From assembly GCA_028829895.1 (NCBI GenBank), contig CM054179.1, positions 104,878,875 through 104,942,874 on the forward strand: a stretch of 64,000 bases of DNA. Direction: 5' to 3'. The position numbers and the translations under genes were made by a program. The DNA comes from Sinotaia quadrata. Lineage: Eukaryota; Mollusca; Gastropoda; Architaenioglossa; Viviparidae. The notes beneath the pieces were generated by a model that saw only the letters and a list, made by a program, of their open reading frames with translations, was not told the DNA's origin and did no database searches. Positions 1 through 12,766 of the stretch are shown piece by piece (positions within the stretch are counted from its first letter, which is position 1; every line of letters starts with the position of its first letter).

Positions 1-216
1 AGCAGCAGCAATAACAGTAGTTGTAGTAGTAGTAGTAGTAGCAGCTGTGGTAGTAGTTGTAACAGCAGTAGTAGTAGTTGTAGAAGTAGTAGCAATAACA
101 GCAACAACAGCAACAACAGTAGTAGTAGTAGTAGTAGTAGTAGTTATAGCAGCAGTAGTAGTAGTTGTAGAAGTAATATTAGTAGCAGCAGGAGTAGCAG
201 AAGTAATAGAGCAGCT

Positions 217-247
<31 letters not shown>

Positions 248-430
248 CAGCAGCAGCAGTAGTAGCTGCAGCAAAAGTACAAGTAGTAGCAGCAATAATA
301 GTAGTAGAAATAGTAGTAACTGTGGTAGTAGTTGCAGTAGTAGTGGCAGTAACAGTAACAGTAGTAGCAGAAATAGTAGTAACTGTGGTAGTACTTGCAG
401 CAGTAGTAGCAGCAGCAGTAGTTGTAGAAT
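1..430 (+). repeat. (AGT)n/(AGC)n trinucleotide tract
   Basis: Irregular array of agt, agc and aac triplets at the left edge, probably continuing outside. Confidence 0.93.
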
Positions 431-1813
431 CTTATTACTTATTAAGCCCCCCCCCCACTAATCTTTTAACCCAGTTATACTATAGCACGAGTTGAAGTTG
501 TTGACAAATAAAGAAATAGAATTTATTAACAAAACAATTAACTACACACAACACCGCAATTCGATGTTGATCAAATATAAGTGATGACATATACAATGAA
601 ATCACAGAAAAATGCACAAACGAACATATACTTATGGATAGTTCATTATGGACCTTAAAAAGGTCTCTTATTAACTGTTTATGATAGTGTTCTTGGAATC
701 AACAACAGTATCTGTTAATAAAGTTATTTCAGTTGATTTACGTTCACACAACATGAACAAGGTACATCACAAGGCAGAAGGAGTCAGATAGTTTCGTGAA
801 AATGGGTCATTGTGGGGTTTTGTCTCTCTTTCCCACTGTGGTAGTTGAAATCATGACTTTGTGGCTGGCCTTTTGGTTTGCAAACAATGCATGCTGGCTG
901 GCTTCGTGATTTCAGAAAGCAGTGTGCTGTGTCCAGGTGAAAACAGGTGCACTAAGGTAGATGTAAAGTACCAAAGCGAGTTAGCCAATGGCTGTAGAAA
1001 CACAGCAATAATTTTTCAAATAGAATTTCAAATGGGCAGGCATTGACTACTCCTTTTCTTAACTCTTCAGAATATATTTTACAATTACTGAACACATTTG
1101 TCAGGGCTTTCCTTCCTGGATGGGGGGTCAGCAGTGATGCCGACGACACACCGAGTGAAAAGATGAAAAAAATGAACCAACTCTCGCACACAGACACCAC
1201 AATGTTCTTGTGTGTGTGTGTGTGGGGGAATTTATTCTGAGTGTGGGGTAAAATGTGAAGGTAGGCTGTGAGTGTGAGCATGCGGGTATGAATGAGAGTA
1301 TGAGGGACAAATGGGATGAACAGACAAACAAGAGCACTAATGCACTTTCTCACAGCAAAGAAAACCAAACTCTTGATAAAGAATTAACAAGAATTTATTC
1401 AATCAATGCAAGCCTACTTTAGCACGGCTGTTAGTCATTCACCCAGAAGCATCCACACATAACATTCATGGGATGGGGAACCAGAGCATTGAAATGATGA
1501 ATAAACAAAAAAAGTAATAAAAATCAACATATAAACAGCAGTGATAATCCTGCAACAATCAAATGTGCATCTGCACCAATAATATTATGTGCGTGAAAAC
1601 CCCAAAATTATATGAATATAAAATAGACTTATGACAATAATGATAAAGGGTAATAACCATGAAAATCGAATAATAATCAAATTATACTGGCACAAATATG
1701 GGAGTGATAACCCAATACAAGTCCCAAACGTTAATTATAATGGTGGTGACAACTACAAAATATCACAATACAGCTGTGTTAAGAAAGTTTTAACAATAAA
1801 TGTTCATATCGAA
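431..1813. other. Left flank of gene 1, no gene seen
   Basis: AT-rich DNA. A short signal-like frame at 853-909 (MTLWLAFWFANNACWLAS) hits a stop and has no donor. No other exon candidate. Confidence 0.5.
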
Positions 1814-1905
1814 GCAACAAAATAGCATACTTGTACATACAAGCAACACATAGCATATTTGTACATACAAGAAACACATAGCATATTTGTACATAAAAGC
1901 AACAA
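1814..1905 (+). repeat. 29-bp minisatellite, about 3 copies
   Basis: Same unit as 22962-23232. Left edge of the duplicated block at gene 1. Confidence 0.9.
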
Positions 1906-2291
1906 AACACCTAACTCGGTCAATTTTTGTTTGATCTGATTTGTCACTGCAATCAATGAGATCCTGAATCGAATGTTCCTCAATGGAAACCTAAGTCTTT
2001 GATGCCACATTATTCTGTCAGATTTACAGAGACCAGCAGTTTTCTATGCTCAAGGCTAAATTTAGCCAGGGTTGTTAGAGCCTGTGTATCATAGGATTAT
2101 CTTTCTTGCTGAAGTTCCTTACCGTAAAATTGATTGGAGCAAATGGAAAGATGGACCTACTACATGTAGATGTAGATCAAGCGTGAGTGTGAGTGAGGTA
2201 GGAGGGCAAATGAATGTGGCAGCGGTAATATATGGATATTACATTTCAAGATGGACACCTATTAATGTATTTTTCTCGTTCTTCTTTTCAG

Positions 2292-2627
2292 TTGGTATGA
2301 GCTTCCAGCTGATGAAAGTAACCGAGTTTCCCCCTGTTGTGGTGGTATGCAGCAGTGGGCCAGTGGCTCAGCTCTTCTCGATGAACGTTTACGAGAAACT
2401 GACTGACATCGTCACAGCGAGCTATGTGAAGAACATCAACATTTGCCGCTCAGTCTCAGACTTTTCTTACTGTTCTGTTGATGACAAAAGCAGCTCTGTC
2501 ACGATAAAAATCTTCATCCTGACTATGATGGAAGGGGAGAGACGTGACTATGGATGCAACGTGACGCAAATCACTGATGATGGGAGACCACATACGACCT
2601 CGTACTCTACACGTGTCATTATAGAAA
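2292..2627 (+). CDS. Gene 1 Ig-like domain exon
   Basis: The acceptor is ttcttcttttcag before TTGGTATGAGC. The donor is GAAA|gtaagt, and the exon is phase 1 at both ends (336 nt, 112 codons). The domain carries four Cys: B-strand-like VVVVC, NIC, SYC and F-strand-like YGCNVT. The motif EGERRDYGCNVT is shared in reduced form with genes 3 and 4 (GETRxYxC). An N-glycosylation site (NVT) follows the last Cys. An extracellular Ig-like fold is inferred from length and Cys spacing, with no profile search. The protein differs from the gene 2 exon at only a handful of residues. Confidence 0.8.
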
Positions 2628-5600
2628 GTAAGTACATGTGTCATTATAGAAAGTAAGTACACGTGTCATTATAGAAAGTAAGTACACGTGTCATTATAGA
2701 AAGTAAGTACACGTGTCATTATAGAAAGTAAGTACACGTGTCATTATAGAAAGTAAGTACATGTGTCATTATAGAAAGTAAGTACACGTGTCATTATAGA
2801 AAGTAAGTACACGTGTCATTATAGAAAGTAAGTACATGTGTCATTATAGAAAGTAAGTACACGTGTCATTATAGAAAGTAAGTACACGTGTCATTATAGA
2901 AAGTAAGTACATGTGTCATTATAGAAAGTAAGTACACGTGTCATTATAGAAAGTAAGTACACGTGTCATTATAGAAAGTAAGTACACGTGTCATTATAGA
3001 AAGTAAGTACACGTGTCATTATAGAAAGTAAGTGCACATGTCATTATAGAAAGTAAGTGTGTAATCATAGAAAGTAAGTATCATATAATAATAGAAAGTA
3101 AGTAAGCATGCAATCATAGAAAGTAAATGCGCGTGTAATTATAGAAAGTATGCACGAGTGTCAGTGTCATTATAGAAAATAAGAACATGTGTCATTATAG
3201 AAAGTAAGAACATGTCTCATTATAGGAAGTAAGTAAATTTGTAATCATAGAAAACAAATACATATGTAGTCAAAGAAAGTAAGTAAACGTGTAATGAAAA
3301 ATGTAAACAGATTACTAAATAATTATGTTAAAGCTGCATATGATTTTTTTCTGGCCGGTAGTTTCGCGGATTTAATTGGAATTTTCATTGTAGTTCATTA
3401 TTAAAATCAGTTTTATTCTTCTTTATTAAATTTACATACATAACATAATATAACAAATATTATTTAACGCATACCTAACATAAAATACAAACATTAAGTT
3501 CAACGCATACCTAACGTAATATACAAACATTAAGTTCAACGCATACCTAACGTAAAATACAAACATTAAGTTCAACGCATACCTAACGTAAAATACAAAT
3601 ATTAAGTTCAACGTATACCTAACGTATCATAGAAAACATTAAGATTTATTTGTAAGAACACTAACTCTGCCTCATTTCAGAGACAACAGCCACTACAGTG
3701 ACGATACCAGGTAAGATATATTCTCCAATACCTGTTTTTGACAGTGTGTATGTGTGCGTGACGACAGAGGATTGTTCACTAATTTCACATATATATTGAG
3801 GACACGTAAAATTGAGCCAAACTGTTTTCTTTTTAATTAAATTTCGTACCGGACAATATATCAGCCTTCAAAGAATCATTTCTTACTTTAGTTCGATTTG
3901 TTTTATGTATGACATGATATTAGATAAAATGATATTAAATGTGATGTGATGTGTCGTGAAATGGCATGACATGATACGATATTTATGAAGGTATGATATA
4001 ATATGACATAATACATTAGATATGATTTTATGTTTATAATATGATATAATACACTAAAATAAAATAGATACCCTACAGTATGATATAATATAATAATTAA
4101 TGCAACTTCCCGGGAAATTTAAGGCTGAAAAAATAAAACTAGCTATTAAAGTTTCTATTGTATTTAAACCTTTTCATACTTTTATAATTCTTCATTCTAT
4201 TTGTAATACACTCTTGAATGAATAAACTGGTTATAGGATTATTTACTCTACAATCCCTTGTACAGTAAAAAAAATTAAAAAATGAAATGCATTAGTGTTT
4301 ATTTGTGGTTAAGATAAAAAATAAAAACCTGTTTTGGTTTTTTTCTTGAAAAACAGAATAATGTTTTTCTTGAAACTATATTAAATTAATATTTTTGATC
4401 AGTGTACAGAAAGAAAGAAAGAACACATATATACCCAGAAAGGAGGAAAGAATAAAGCAAATAAAAAATAAATAAAGGAACAAAGAAAGAAAGAGGAAAG
4501 AATCACAATTTCGAATAGAAAGAGTTAAATTATTTCCCTCAAAATCACACACAAATGAACATAAGATGCAATACTTATGTATGAATTTCACATGACATTA
4601 ATTATTACATTTTTAACTGACAAATTTAGAACACGTGAAGGATTCCATTGTCCAATCCAGCACTTTGACTTCCGGTAATCTTTTAGTCTCTAATTCACCA
4701 TCCCCTTTTTCTTCTCGGATTCTCTTTCTCTTAACTGTCCTGGGTCTGTAATTATAGAAAGTATGCACGAGTGTCTGTGTCATTATAGAAAGTAAGAACA
4801 TGTGTCATTATAGAAAGTAAGAACATGTCTCATTATAGGAAGTAAGTAAATTTGTAATCATAGAAAACAAATACATATGTAGTCAAAGAAAGTAAGTAAA
4901 CGTGTAATGAAAAATGTAAACAGATTACTAAATAATTATGTTAAAGCTGCATAAGATATTTTTCTGGCCGGTAGTTTCGCGAATTTAATTGGAATTTTCA
5001 TTGTAGTTCATTATTAAAATTACAGTTTTATTCTTCTTTATTAAACTTACATACATAACATAATATAACAAACATTATTTCAACGCATACCTAACGTAAA
5101 ATACAAACATTATTTCAACGCATACCTAACGTAAAATGCAAACATTAAGTTCAACGCATACCTAACGTAAAATACAAACATTAAGTTCAACGCATACCTA
5201 ACGTAAAATACAAACATTAAGTTCAACGCATACCTAACGTAAAATACAAACATTAAGTTCAACGTATATTAAGATTTATTTGTAAAAACACTAACTCTGC
5301 CTCATTTCAGAGACAACCACCACTACAACAGCCACTACAGTATCTGTGACGATACCAGGTAAGATATATTCTCCAATACCTGTTTTTGACAGTGTGTATG
5401 TGTGCGTGACGACAGAGGATTGTTCACTAATTTCACATATATATTGAGGACACGTAAAATTGAGCCAAACTGTTTTCTTTTTAATTAAATTTTCGTACCG
5501 GACAATTTATCAGCCTTCAAAGAATCATTTCTTACTTTAGTTCGATTTGTTTTATGTATGACATGATATTAGATAAAATGATATTAAATGTGATGTGATG

Positions 5601-6127
5601 TGTCGTGAAATGGCATGACATGATACGATATTTATGATGGTATGATATAATATGACATAATACATTAGATATGATTTAAAAATTAAATATGATTTTATGT
5701 TTTATTATATGATATAATACACTAAAATAAAATAGATACCCTACAGTATGATATAATATAATAATTAATGCAACTTCCCGGGAAATTTAAGGCTGAAAAA
5801 ATAAAACTAGCTATTAAAGTTTCTATTGTATTTAAACCTTTTCATACTTTTCTAATTCTTGATTCTATCTGTAATACACTCTTGAATGAATAAACTGGTT
5901 ATAGGATTATTTACTCTACAATCCATTGTACAGTAAAAAAAATTAAAAAATGAAATGCATTAATGTTTATTTGTGGTTAAGATAAAAAATAAAAACCTGT
6001 TTTGGTTTTTTCTTGAAAAAGAGAATAATGTTTTTCTTGAAACTATATTAAATTAATATTTTTGATCAGTGTACAGAAAGAAAGAAAGAAAGAAAAGAAA
6101 AGAAAGAAAGAAAGAAAGAAAGAAGGA

Positions 6128-6178
<51 letters not shown>

Positions 6179-6530
6179 TAAGAAAGAAAGAACAGATATA
6201 TACCCAGAAAGGAGGAAAGAATAAAGCAAATAAAAAATAAATAAAGGAACAAAGAAAGAAAGAGGAAAGAATCACAATTTCGCATAGCAAGAGTTAAATT
6301 ATTTCCCTCAAAATCACACATAAATGAACATAAGATGCAATACTTATGTATGAATTTCACAGGACATTAATTATTACATTTTTAACTAACAAATTTAGAA
6401 CACGTGAAGGATTCCATTGTCCAATCCAGCACTTTGACTTCCGGTAATCTTTTAGTCTGTAATTCACCATCCCCTTCTTCTGCTTGGATTCTCTTTCTCT
6501 TAACTGTCCTGGGTCTGTCTGTCTGTGAGC

Positions 6531-6620
<90 letters not shown>

Positions 6621-7609
6621 TCTAATAAAATCTTATCTATCTCTGTCTGTCTGTCTAAATCTAATCTATTCAATAAAATCTATCTATCCATCTGTAACAG
6701 TGTGTAAATTCCCCCCTCCGTTTCTGTCTCAATTAATCGCAACTTGAATAGTGTCCTGGGAAACAAAGTTCTTTGTCTTTTTTGTTAAAAAGTTTTCTAA
6801 TTGCCGAATCTCTTGTCACTTTGCTTCAGAATCCTCCAATTGCACTAAATAGTACAAATAATAACAAGAAGGAACCCCTTCCTTATATCAGATCAAATTA
6901 TTAGCAGACATCGAATCCAAGAATCATGACCTGAACGTATCTTTTCATCTATTATGTGTTTTCTGCAGTTCAAATATACAACTTAGTGGTAGGAAGTACC
7001 GATTTCATGATGAAATTGTAATAAATTTGAGCGTTAACAGCAGGGGAAAACATACACTCAGAAACCCCAGTTTACCTCAAGTGAAAGAAAATGAGTTTAA
7101 AACAAAATATTTCTAGAACGCTGACGTCGTGCTGACTTGATTAAAAAGGAAACACGTGTGAAGCTTACGAATGATAAAGCAGTCTCAAAGGTGCTAAGTT
7201 ACCTTAAACATTTAATCTCATTTCTTCCGCTTTTAAAAAAAAAGAATGTTTCGCAGTTTTGGCTTTGATGCACATTATTCATAACTATTAATTTCTATTT
7301 ATTCACTACTATTATCTCCTCATTATTAACTTTTAACTGTTAGCATCTAACTTTTAAATATATAAATATAATTATGATTAACTAAAAAGCAGCTTTTACT
7401 TTTGATTAATTAGAGCATATTTACTTACTTATTTTATTTTAATATATTAAATCTCTAATCTAATATAGACACAATCTGTTGTACGAATTTGTATGGTTAC
7501 TTTGCAGGACCGGACATACCCTTTGAAGCTTTCATCGCTGTCCTTGTGCTGTTGATTTCATTGATAATCATAAACATCATCATCTTCATTCTGTATTTGA
7601 GGTCAAAAG
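2292..7609 (+). CDS. Gene 1: partial Ig-like/TM receptor (ectodomain, stalk and TM exons only)
   Basis: This is a partial paralogue of gene 2. Exons seen: Ig-like 2292-2627, Thr-rich 3681-3710, Thr-rich duplicate 5311-5358, transmembrane 7508-7609. All junctions are phase 1, so the four exons join in frame. No signal-peptide exon is visible in 1-2290 and no tail exon in 7610-18500. Homology to gene 2 starts in a minisatellite near 1815 and ends in a GAAA tract near 8100. The segment therefore looks like a duplicated middle of a gene. It may be a truncated pseudogene, an alternative ectodomain cassette, or a gene whose first exon lies left of the window. The intact exons and intact Cys pattern argue that any loss of function is recent. 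Confidence 0.6.
2611..3295 (+). repeat. 25-bp minisatellite carrying the Ig-exon splice donor (gene 1)
   Basis: The last about 17 nt of the Ig exon plus the donor (cattatagaaa|gtaagtac) are repeated head to tail about 18 times to about 3060. More degenerate copies follow to about 3295. Nearly every unit keeps GAAA|gtaagt, a strong 5' splice site. The unit is 25 bp, so each later donor shifts frame. Reading past the second donor meets TAA at about 2654, so only the first donor keeps the phase-1 join to the next exon. Confidence 0.9.
3681..3710 (+). CDS. Gene 1 Thr-rich stalk mini-exon, copy 1
   Basis: Acceptor ctgcctcatttcag and donor ACCAG|gtaaga flank a 30-nt exon, phase 1 at both ends. With the split codons it reads K-TTATTVTIP-G. 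Such Thr-rich linkers are usually O-glycosylated stalks between the ectodomain and membrane. It can be included or skipped without changing frame. Confidence 0.75.
5311..5358 (+). CDS. Gene 1 Thr-rich stalk mini-exon, copy 2
   Basis: Same acceptor as copy 1, donor ACCAG|gtaaga, 48 nt, phase 1-1. It reads K-TTTTTATTVSVTIP-G. It lies in the second unit of the 1.6-kb duplication and is 18 nt longer than copy 1. Both may be used in series, giving a stalk of variable length. Confidence 0.75.
6083..6192 (+). repeat. (GAAA)n microsatellite
   Basis: Nearly pure GAAA tract in unit 2 of the gene 1 duplication. Open frames across it on either strand are low-complexity artefacts. Confidence 0.95.
6530..6622 (+). 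repeat. (ATCT)n microsatellite
   Basis: About 23 perfect ATCT units in the intron before the gene 1 TM exon. The homologous shorter tract of gene 2 is at 27960-28010. Confidence 0.95.
7508..7609 (+). CDS. Gene 1 transmembrane exon
   Basis: Acceptor ggttactttgcag and donor TCAAAAG|gttggg flank a 102-nt exon, phase 1-1. It encodes GPDIPFEAF followed by about 23 hydrophobic residues (AVLVLLISLIIINIIIFIL) and then YLRSKG, a classic stop-transfer end with Arg and Lys. The exon has the same length as in genes 2 and 3. The donor is weak (gttggg). If it is ignored, translation ends soon after at WETVH-stop. Confidence 0.8.
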
Positions 7610-7792
7610 GTTGGGAAACTGTTCATTAGGTTTTATTTTATTCTGTATATTCGACCTTTCCTTCGTTTGAGAGTAAATTATTATTATTACTTTTATTATT
7701 TTATTTATCTGAGAGCAATAGGTCTTTTATTTGGTTGCTATTAGAAAGTTTCACCAGTTTTCTAATATTCTATTTTACACAACTGTCCTTTA

Positions 7793-7800
7793 CACACACT

Positions 7801-7864
<64 letters not shown>

Positions 7865-7920
7865 CTTGAATAAATGCAGTAGGAAAAAAAGAAAGGCTGA
7901 AAGAAAGAAAGAAAGGCTGA

Positions 7921-7980
<60 letters not shown>

Positions 7981-8037
7981 AAAGATAGAAAGAAAGAAAG
8001 AAAGAAAAAAAGAAAGGCTGAAAGAAAGAAAGACTGA

Positions 8038-8105
<68 letters not shown>

Positions 8106-8130
8106 AAAGAAAGCAAGAAAGCAAGAAAGA
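7793..8130 (+). repeat. (CA)n-(GA)n-(GAAA)n compound microsatellite
   Basis: A CA and GA tract is followed by about 260 bp of GAAA interrupted by ggctg. It marks the right edge of homology with the gene 2 locus (about 29645). Confidence 0.95.
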
Positions 8131-10398
8131 AGCTGCACTATGTGACACAATTTTTCTTACAGAAACAGAACTCATAATCTCAAAGTATTTCCAAAAATTC
8201 TAAAAATGAAAGTGAAATAACTAACTACTCTTTATTATCAGTGCAGAATAATAATAAAAGCAAACTCTTTATAATGGTGAAGTTAACTTGAATAAAACTT
8301 TGTCTCAGCTTTCTTCCACAGACCTAAACCAACCACAGCCATTAGAGTACAAGGTCAACTGTCAGGACAAGAAATTCATGAAAAATGCAAGCCACATATT
8401 GGTCACAAAAAATCTTCAAAAGAAAAAGCACCCAAATTATCTTATGTATAAACACACTCGCCTTTGAAAAATTTAAATGGGTGTGATAAAGATCATTGCA
8501 ATGACTTGTCTGGAATTTGTTTTCCCAATGTGCTATATGTAACAATCAAAATGCAAATAACAGGAGTTAAAATTAATTATTTTATTTTTCTTGAAATTTA
8601 TTAATTTTTTAAAATTTTATTAAATGTTTGCTATTTTCACAGGGCGATTTTTTCATTGTGAGTGAGGAAATAATCTCTAAACATGGATCAAAAGGCTAGA
8701 CCATCCAGTCTAACGGCAACTAAAAATTGCATAACTGTACTGGTTAGAAGGCCGCGTGCGTGTGTCTTAGTCATGCATCAATAGAGAAAATCGCCAGGAG
8801 TCATATCGCGCAGTTTCATAAATAGAAAAAAAAATTGCAGAGCTAACCTGCATTCAGATCACAGGCCAGTGCTGACTGACCCTTGTTTCGAGATGTCCTA
8901 CGATGGCTAACATGAAAGATCTATCCGCTTACAGAACAAGAGTTCTCCTGACTTATGAATCCAAGAATAGAAATATGCCTCGAGAATCTTATGTCAGCCT
9001 GTCAAGCCGATTAACTTATTTTTCTTGCGCACCTGTATATAAACTCGGTCAAAATCGTGAACAAATCACTTGCATGTCCTGAACTTGTGGTTTGATTCAG
9101 TGACACACAGTTTGAGGTATGTTTGTAATACTCCCCTATTTAAAGGCAATTTAGTTGACCTAAGGGCAGGTCTGCGTCCAAGGTTTTATTCACATATAGG
9201 ATTAACAATGCTTCTGACTTTCCATCCCATTGAACTTGCATACACCAAATGACCACCTCCCTTCCTCTTTCATCCAGGCACATTTATGATCAAGGATGCT
9301 TCTTACTGTTCTTAGTATGCATGTTTACTATAATGGACTGGTCAGATTTCCCCATTGACCAGGATTTGACTTTACGTGATTTCTGTCTTACTCTTTTAAC
9401 TTTATTTAATTATTTTCTTAATACCCATTTACTATTCCTGTTAAAATTGCACTTAGCAAACAAACTCTATACAACTAAGGCAAAATTATTTGCTTTCATA
9501 AAGTATTTTTCAGATGGAATGCTCATTTATGCCATAAGCCTTGCACTGTGATGCTGGTGAGAAATCATGATGGAATACTCTGCTTATTAATTTATTTGTC
9601 GGTTATTTTGTCACAGAACAATGTAAAACAACAACAAAATGCTTTGTTTTGTTTTTTTAAATGTAATATCACAATTTTTAGACCACCCCCTCCAATCTTT
9701 TTACATAACATAACGTTAACGTTTCTCTCTCCTCTTAATTATGCTTTCTCGGTAAGCCCACTGTGTCAGGGTCACAAAATAGTTACCAATCAATGCCTAG
9801 CCACTTTTTAAAAATTAAATGTTCAGTTTGGGTTGCTTGTAGCAGCGGACCGCATGATTCAAATCAAAAGCGATTCATTCCTCATTAACGTAAGATTCGA
9901 TCCTTACAGCGTCGATACGAGAGTGGGGTGCAAAACATTGACAATACTCTTGCAAGCCCCAAGCTTGAACAACAGTTTTCCACGCACTTTGCGAGCTATA
10001 TTAATTCAAGTCTGAAGTGATACAGTACGACACAAATTTACTGCGGAAATTGCTCTCAGTTCTGAATCTGAAATAGCGAGAAAAGCTTTTTACTCAGCCC
10101 ACGCCAGTTATTAATGAAGAGTTGTGCCTCTTTGGGTCACGTGACCTGAAAAACCGCCCTAGAGCGGCAATGGCTCACCACTTGTATTTGTATGAAAACG
10201 TAGAGCGTTACATAAAGCTTATGCATGTGGTTACATTGGTTTGTGCTGTGCGAATGTTCATGCCGCGCTTTGTGCATATATGTGCGCTAGTTTACTTGCT
10301 ATGCCTTGTAATGTTTGTATTGGCTTTGTGTGTGTCGCTGTGTCATTATCTTTTGATGCGTGCATGTGCGCGTGCTTTCGTGCATATAAGTGTCTTGG

Positions 10399-10448
<50 letters not shown>

Positions 10449-12710
10449 ATGAATTTCTATGTGTGTACGCATGAGTTTCTGTGTATGTGTGAGTTTTATA
10501 TATCTATGCTATATCTCTGGTATGTGCGTTTTACATTTTAGAGTGTATATTTTAATGACGATATATGTGCGTGTATTTGTATACACGTGAAAGCCTGTTT
10601 GAAAGTGTGGCGTGTGTATGACGTACAATGCGTAAGTATGTGTATTAAAGGGTGGATGGGTGTATATAGTGTCAAGACTGTGTGTATGTTTGCTATTCCA
10701 GACCGTGTAATATTATAAATTTTAATGACCCAGAAACCCATTTTGAAGGTGAAAATGAAAAGCAATACATTATCACAGGTTCAAGGGTCACCTTGTCCGC
10801 ATCTCTATTGCAGTAGTAAAGGCGTGATATGATAAACAGAGATAACCGTGTCACTGTTAAATATTTTAACTGGCAACAGTTATAAACGCAATAAACGTAT
10901 TCACCGGCGACAGCTACTTGCCTAACCAGGTTTATTGTTATCAAATTCAATAGATGTTCACTTATTTTTGTTTGCGGCACCATAACAGTTTTTGCTTTAG
11001 CATGACGCTCTACCTGGATCTCTGCACTGAGAGTTTTTTTGAGAAACATTTTTTTTTCCCTTTTGAGGACCTAAGCAATTGTGACAGGATTGCAAAACTG
11101 GCAAGAATGTGACACTGCACGTACATTTTCACGTGTGTGTTTGTAAATGTGTGTATGTTGGGCATTTATGAGTGTATGTGTGTATGTATAAGAGCATACG
11201 TCTATATGTATATATGTGTTCGTATGTGTGATGCGAGTGTGTTGTTAAAGCCAGATCAGAGAGAAACCAATGATATATATTATAAAATAGCATCTATGAT
11301 CAATTATGTATTAAGAAGGGGAGGGGTATGCCTCATTGATTTTAACCACACATATTATAGGCAATTTTCCCCCTATTTCCTATAAAAATTTGTTTTATAT
11401 TCGACACAGACTGATCAATGAGTGTACGAACTCATTTTACGAACTCACACCACACCACCACCACCACCACCCCTGACCTTCCGAGGACTAGGAGCAAAAA
11501 GAAGGTCGATAAACACTGCCCAACACTTGTCACGAGAGAGTCACGAATTTTGTCTCGCTTGGCGTATTTTGTCACACATTTCTATGCTATTCATTACAAT
11601 CGACGTTACTTGCAGACATGTCGTCACAACACTATTGGTGATCAGTTTTAACTAGCGGTCCAGAAACAAAACGGAATATGTCATTTTGTAAGAGCAGAAA
11701 TGAAAGTTTGTGTGTGTGTGTGTGGTGTATGTGTGTGTGTGTGTTATGTATTTGTCGGGGGGGGGGGGGAAGAGTAGACACCAGTGAAACAGTTTTCGTT
11801 ATTTTTCCTAAGATGGGTAGAATTGTTTCCAATCCATAAACTGGAACTTTACAGCTGGGTTTTGTGGGTTGCTGGTCACGCTTACTTTGTTACTAGACTT
11901 CAAAAGTTTGGGGTAGTTGAAAATCGAAAATAGTAGTCTACTGCCCAGGCACAATTGCTCTACGAAATTCTGTTAACCATTCACTCTCCACATTTGTATT
12001 GCTCTAAATCTTCACTCTAGACGTAGAGCTGAGTACATACGTGTCAAGGCGATATCCAACAAAATCAGGAAGCGAAAGTGAAATCAGAATCAAACAAGAA
12101 CCGAGAATTATCACGTGACAAATTATATTTCGCTTGTCGTGTGCAAACGAGTAAACAAACCTCATCACCTCACACCAAACCGGATTTGACGACCAGTAGT
12201 TTGAGTGCGATTTTCCTAAATAAAAAATTCTCTTACGTTTTAATATTGGGCAGGTTTCTTACCTGTGCAGGGAAACAAGTATTTCATCAGGACTGACAAT
12301 TTCGTCTAAGATGGAACTTTCTCGACTCTATAATTATTCGTACTAAAGAAACGCAAATAGATCTGCATGTTGTGCATTGGGTCACCGGTGTGTACATTCA
12401 AAAGAGAGGAGGGGGGGGGGGCAGGATCAGCTAGGAGTGAAGAACGAGTTTGAATCTCCATTGATGTTGACAAAATTTCATTCAAACTTTATTGTCACTT
12501 AATACTGCAAAATTACAGAACTTCTTCTCATGAATATTTATTATTACTTAATTTTTTTTCTTAGTTGTTTTAACATAATTTTAAATTAATTACCTTACCT
12601 TTTATCTTTCTCTTTTTTTCCCAGGGGAGGCAGAGGTAATTCTTGGCATTAATAAGTTTAGAGAAATGCACCATCAATAATCCCTTGTTAGTTATTTGCA
12701 ACTAACATAA

Positions 12711-12766
<56 letters not shown>

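Larger units (their letters stand above)
3138..6516 (+). repeat. Tandem segmental duplication of about 1.6 kb inside gene 1
   Basis: Unit 1 spans about 3138-4750 and unit 2 about 4751-6516. Both begin with aattatagaaagtatgcacg and end near ctgtcctgggtctgt. Each carries one Thr-rich stalk exon, an array of 36-37 bp units (key words acgcatacctaacgtaaaat), an AT-rich intron stretch and a GAAA tract. Unit 2 has a longer GAAA tract. The equivalent part of gene 2 is single copy, so this duplication followed the split of genes 1 and 2. Confidence 0.85.

Noticed and set aside
853..909. Signal-peptide-like start for gene 1 (MTLWLAFWFANNACWLAS)
   Set aside because: It meets a TGA and has no phase-1 donor before it.
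6043..8175. Long open frames with [16 protein letters not shown] or ERERER composition
   Set aside because: Produced by GAAA, ATCT and GA microsatellites. All frames are open and there is no domain content.
10693..11049. 118-codon minus-strand frame
   Set aside because: No recognisable motif, no paralogue and no clear splice sites.
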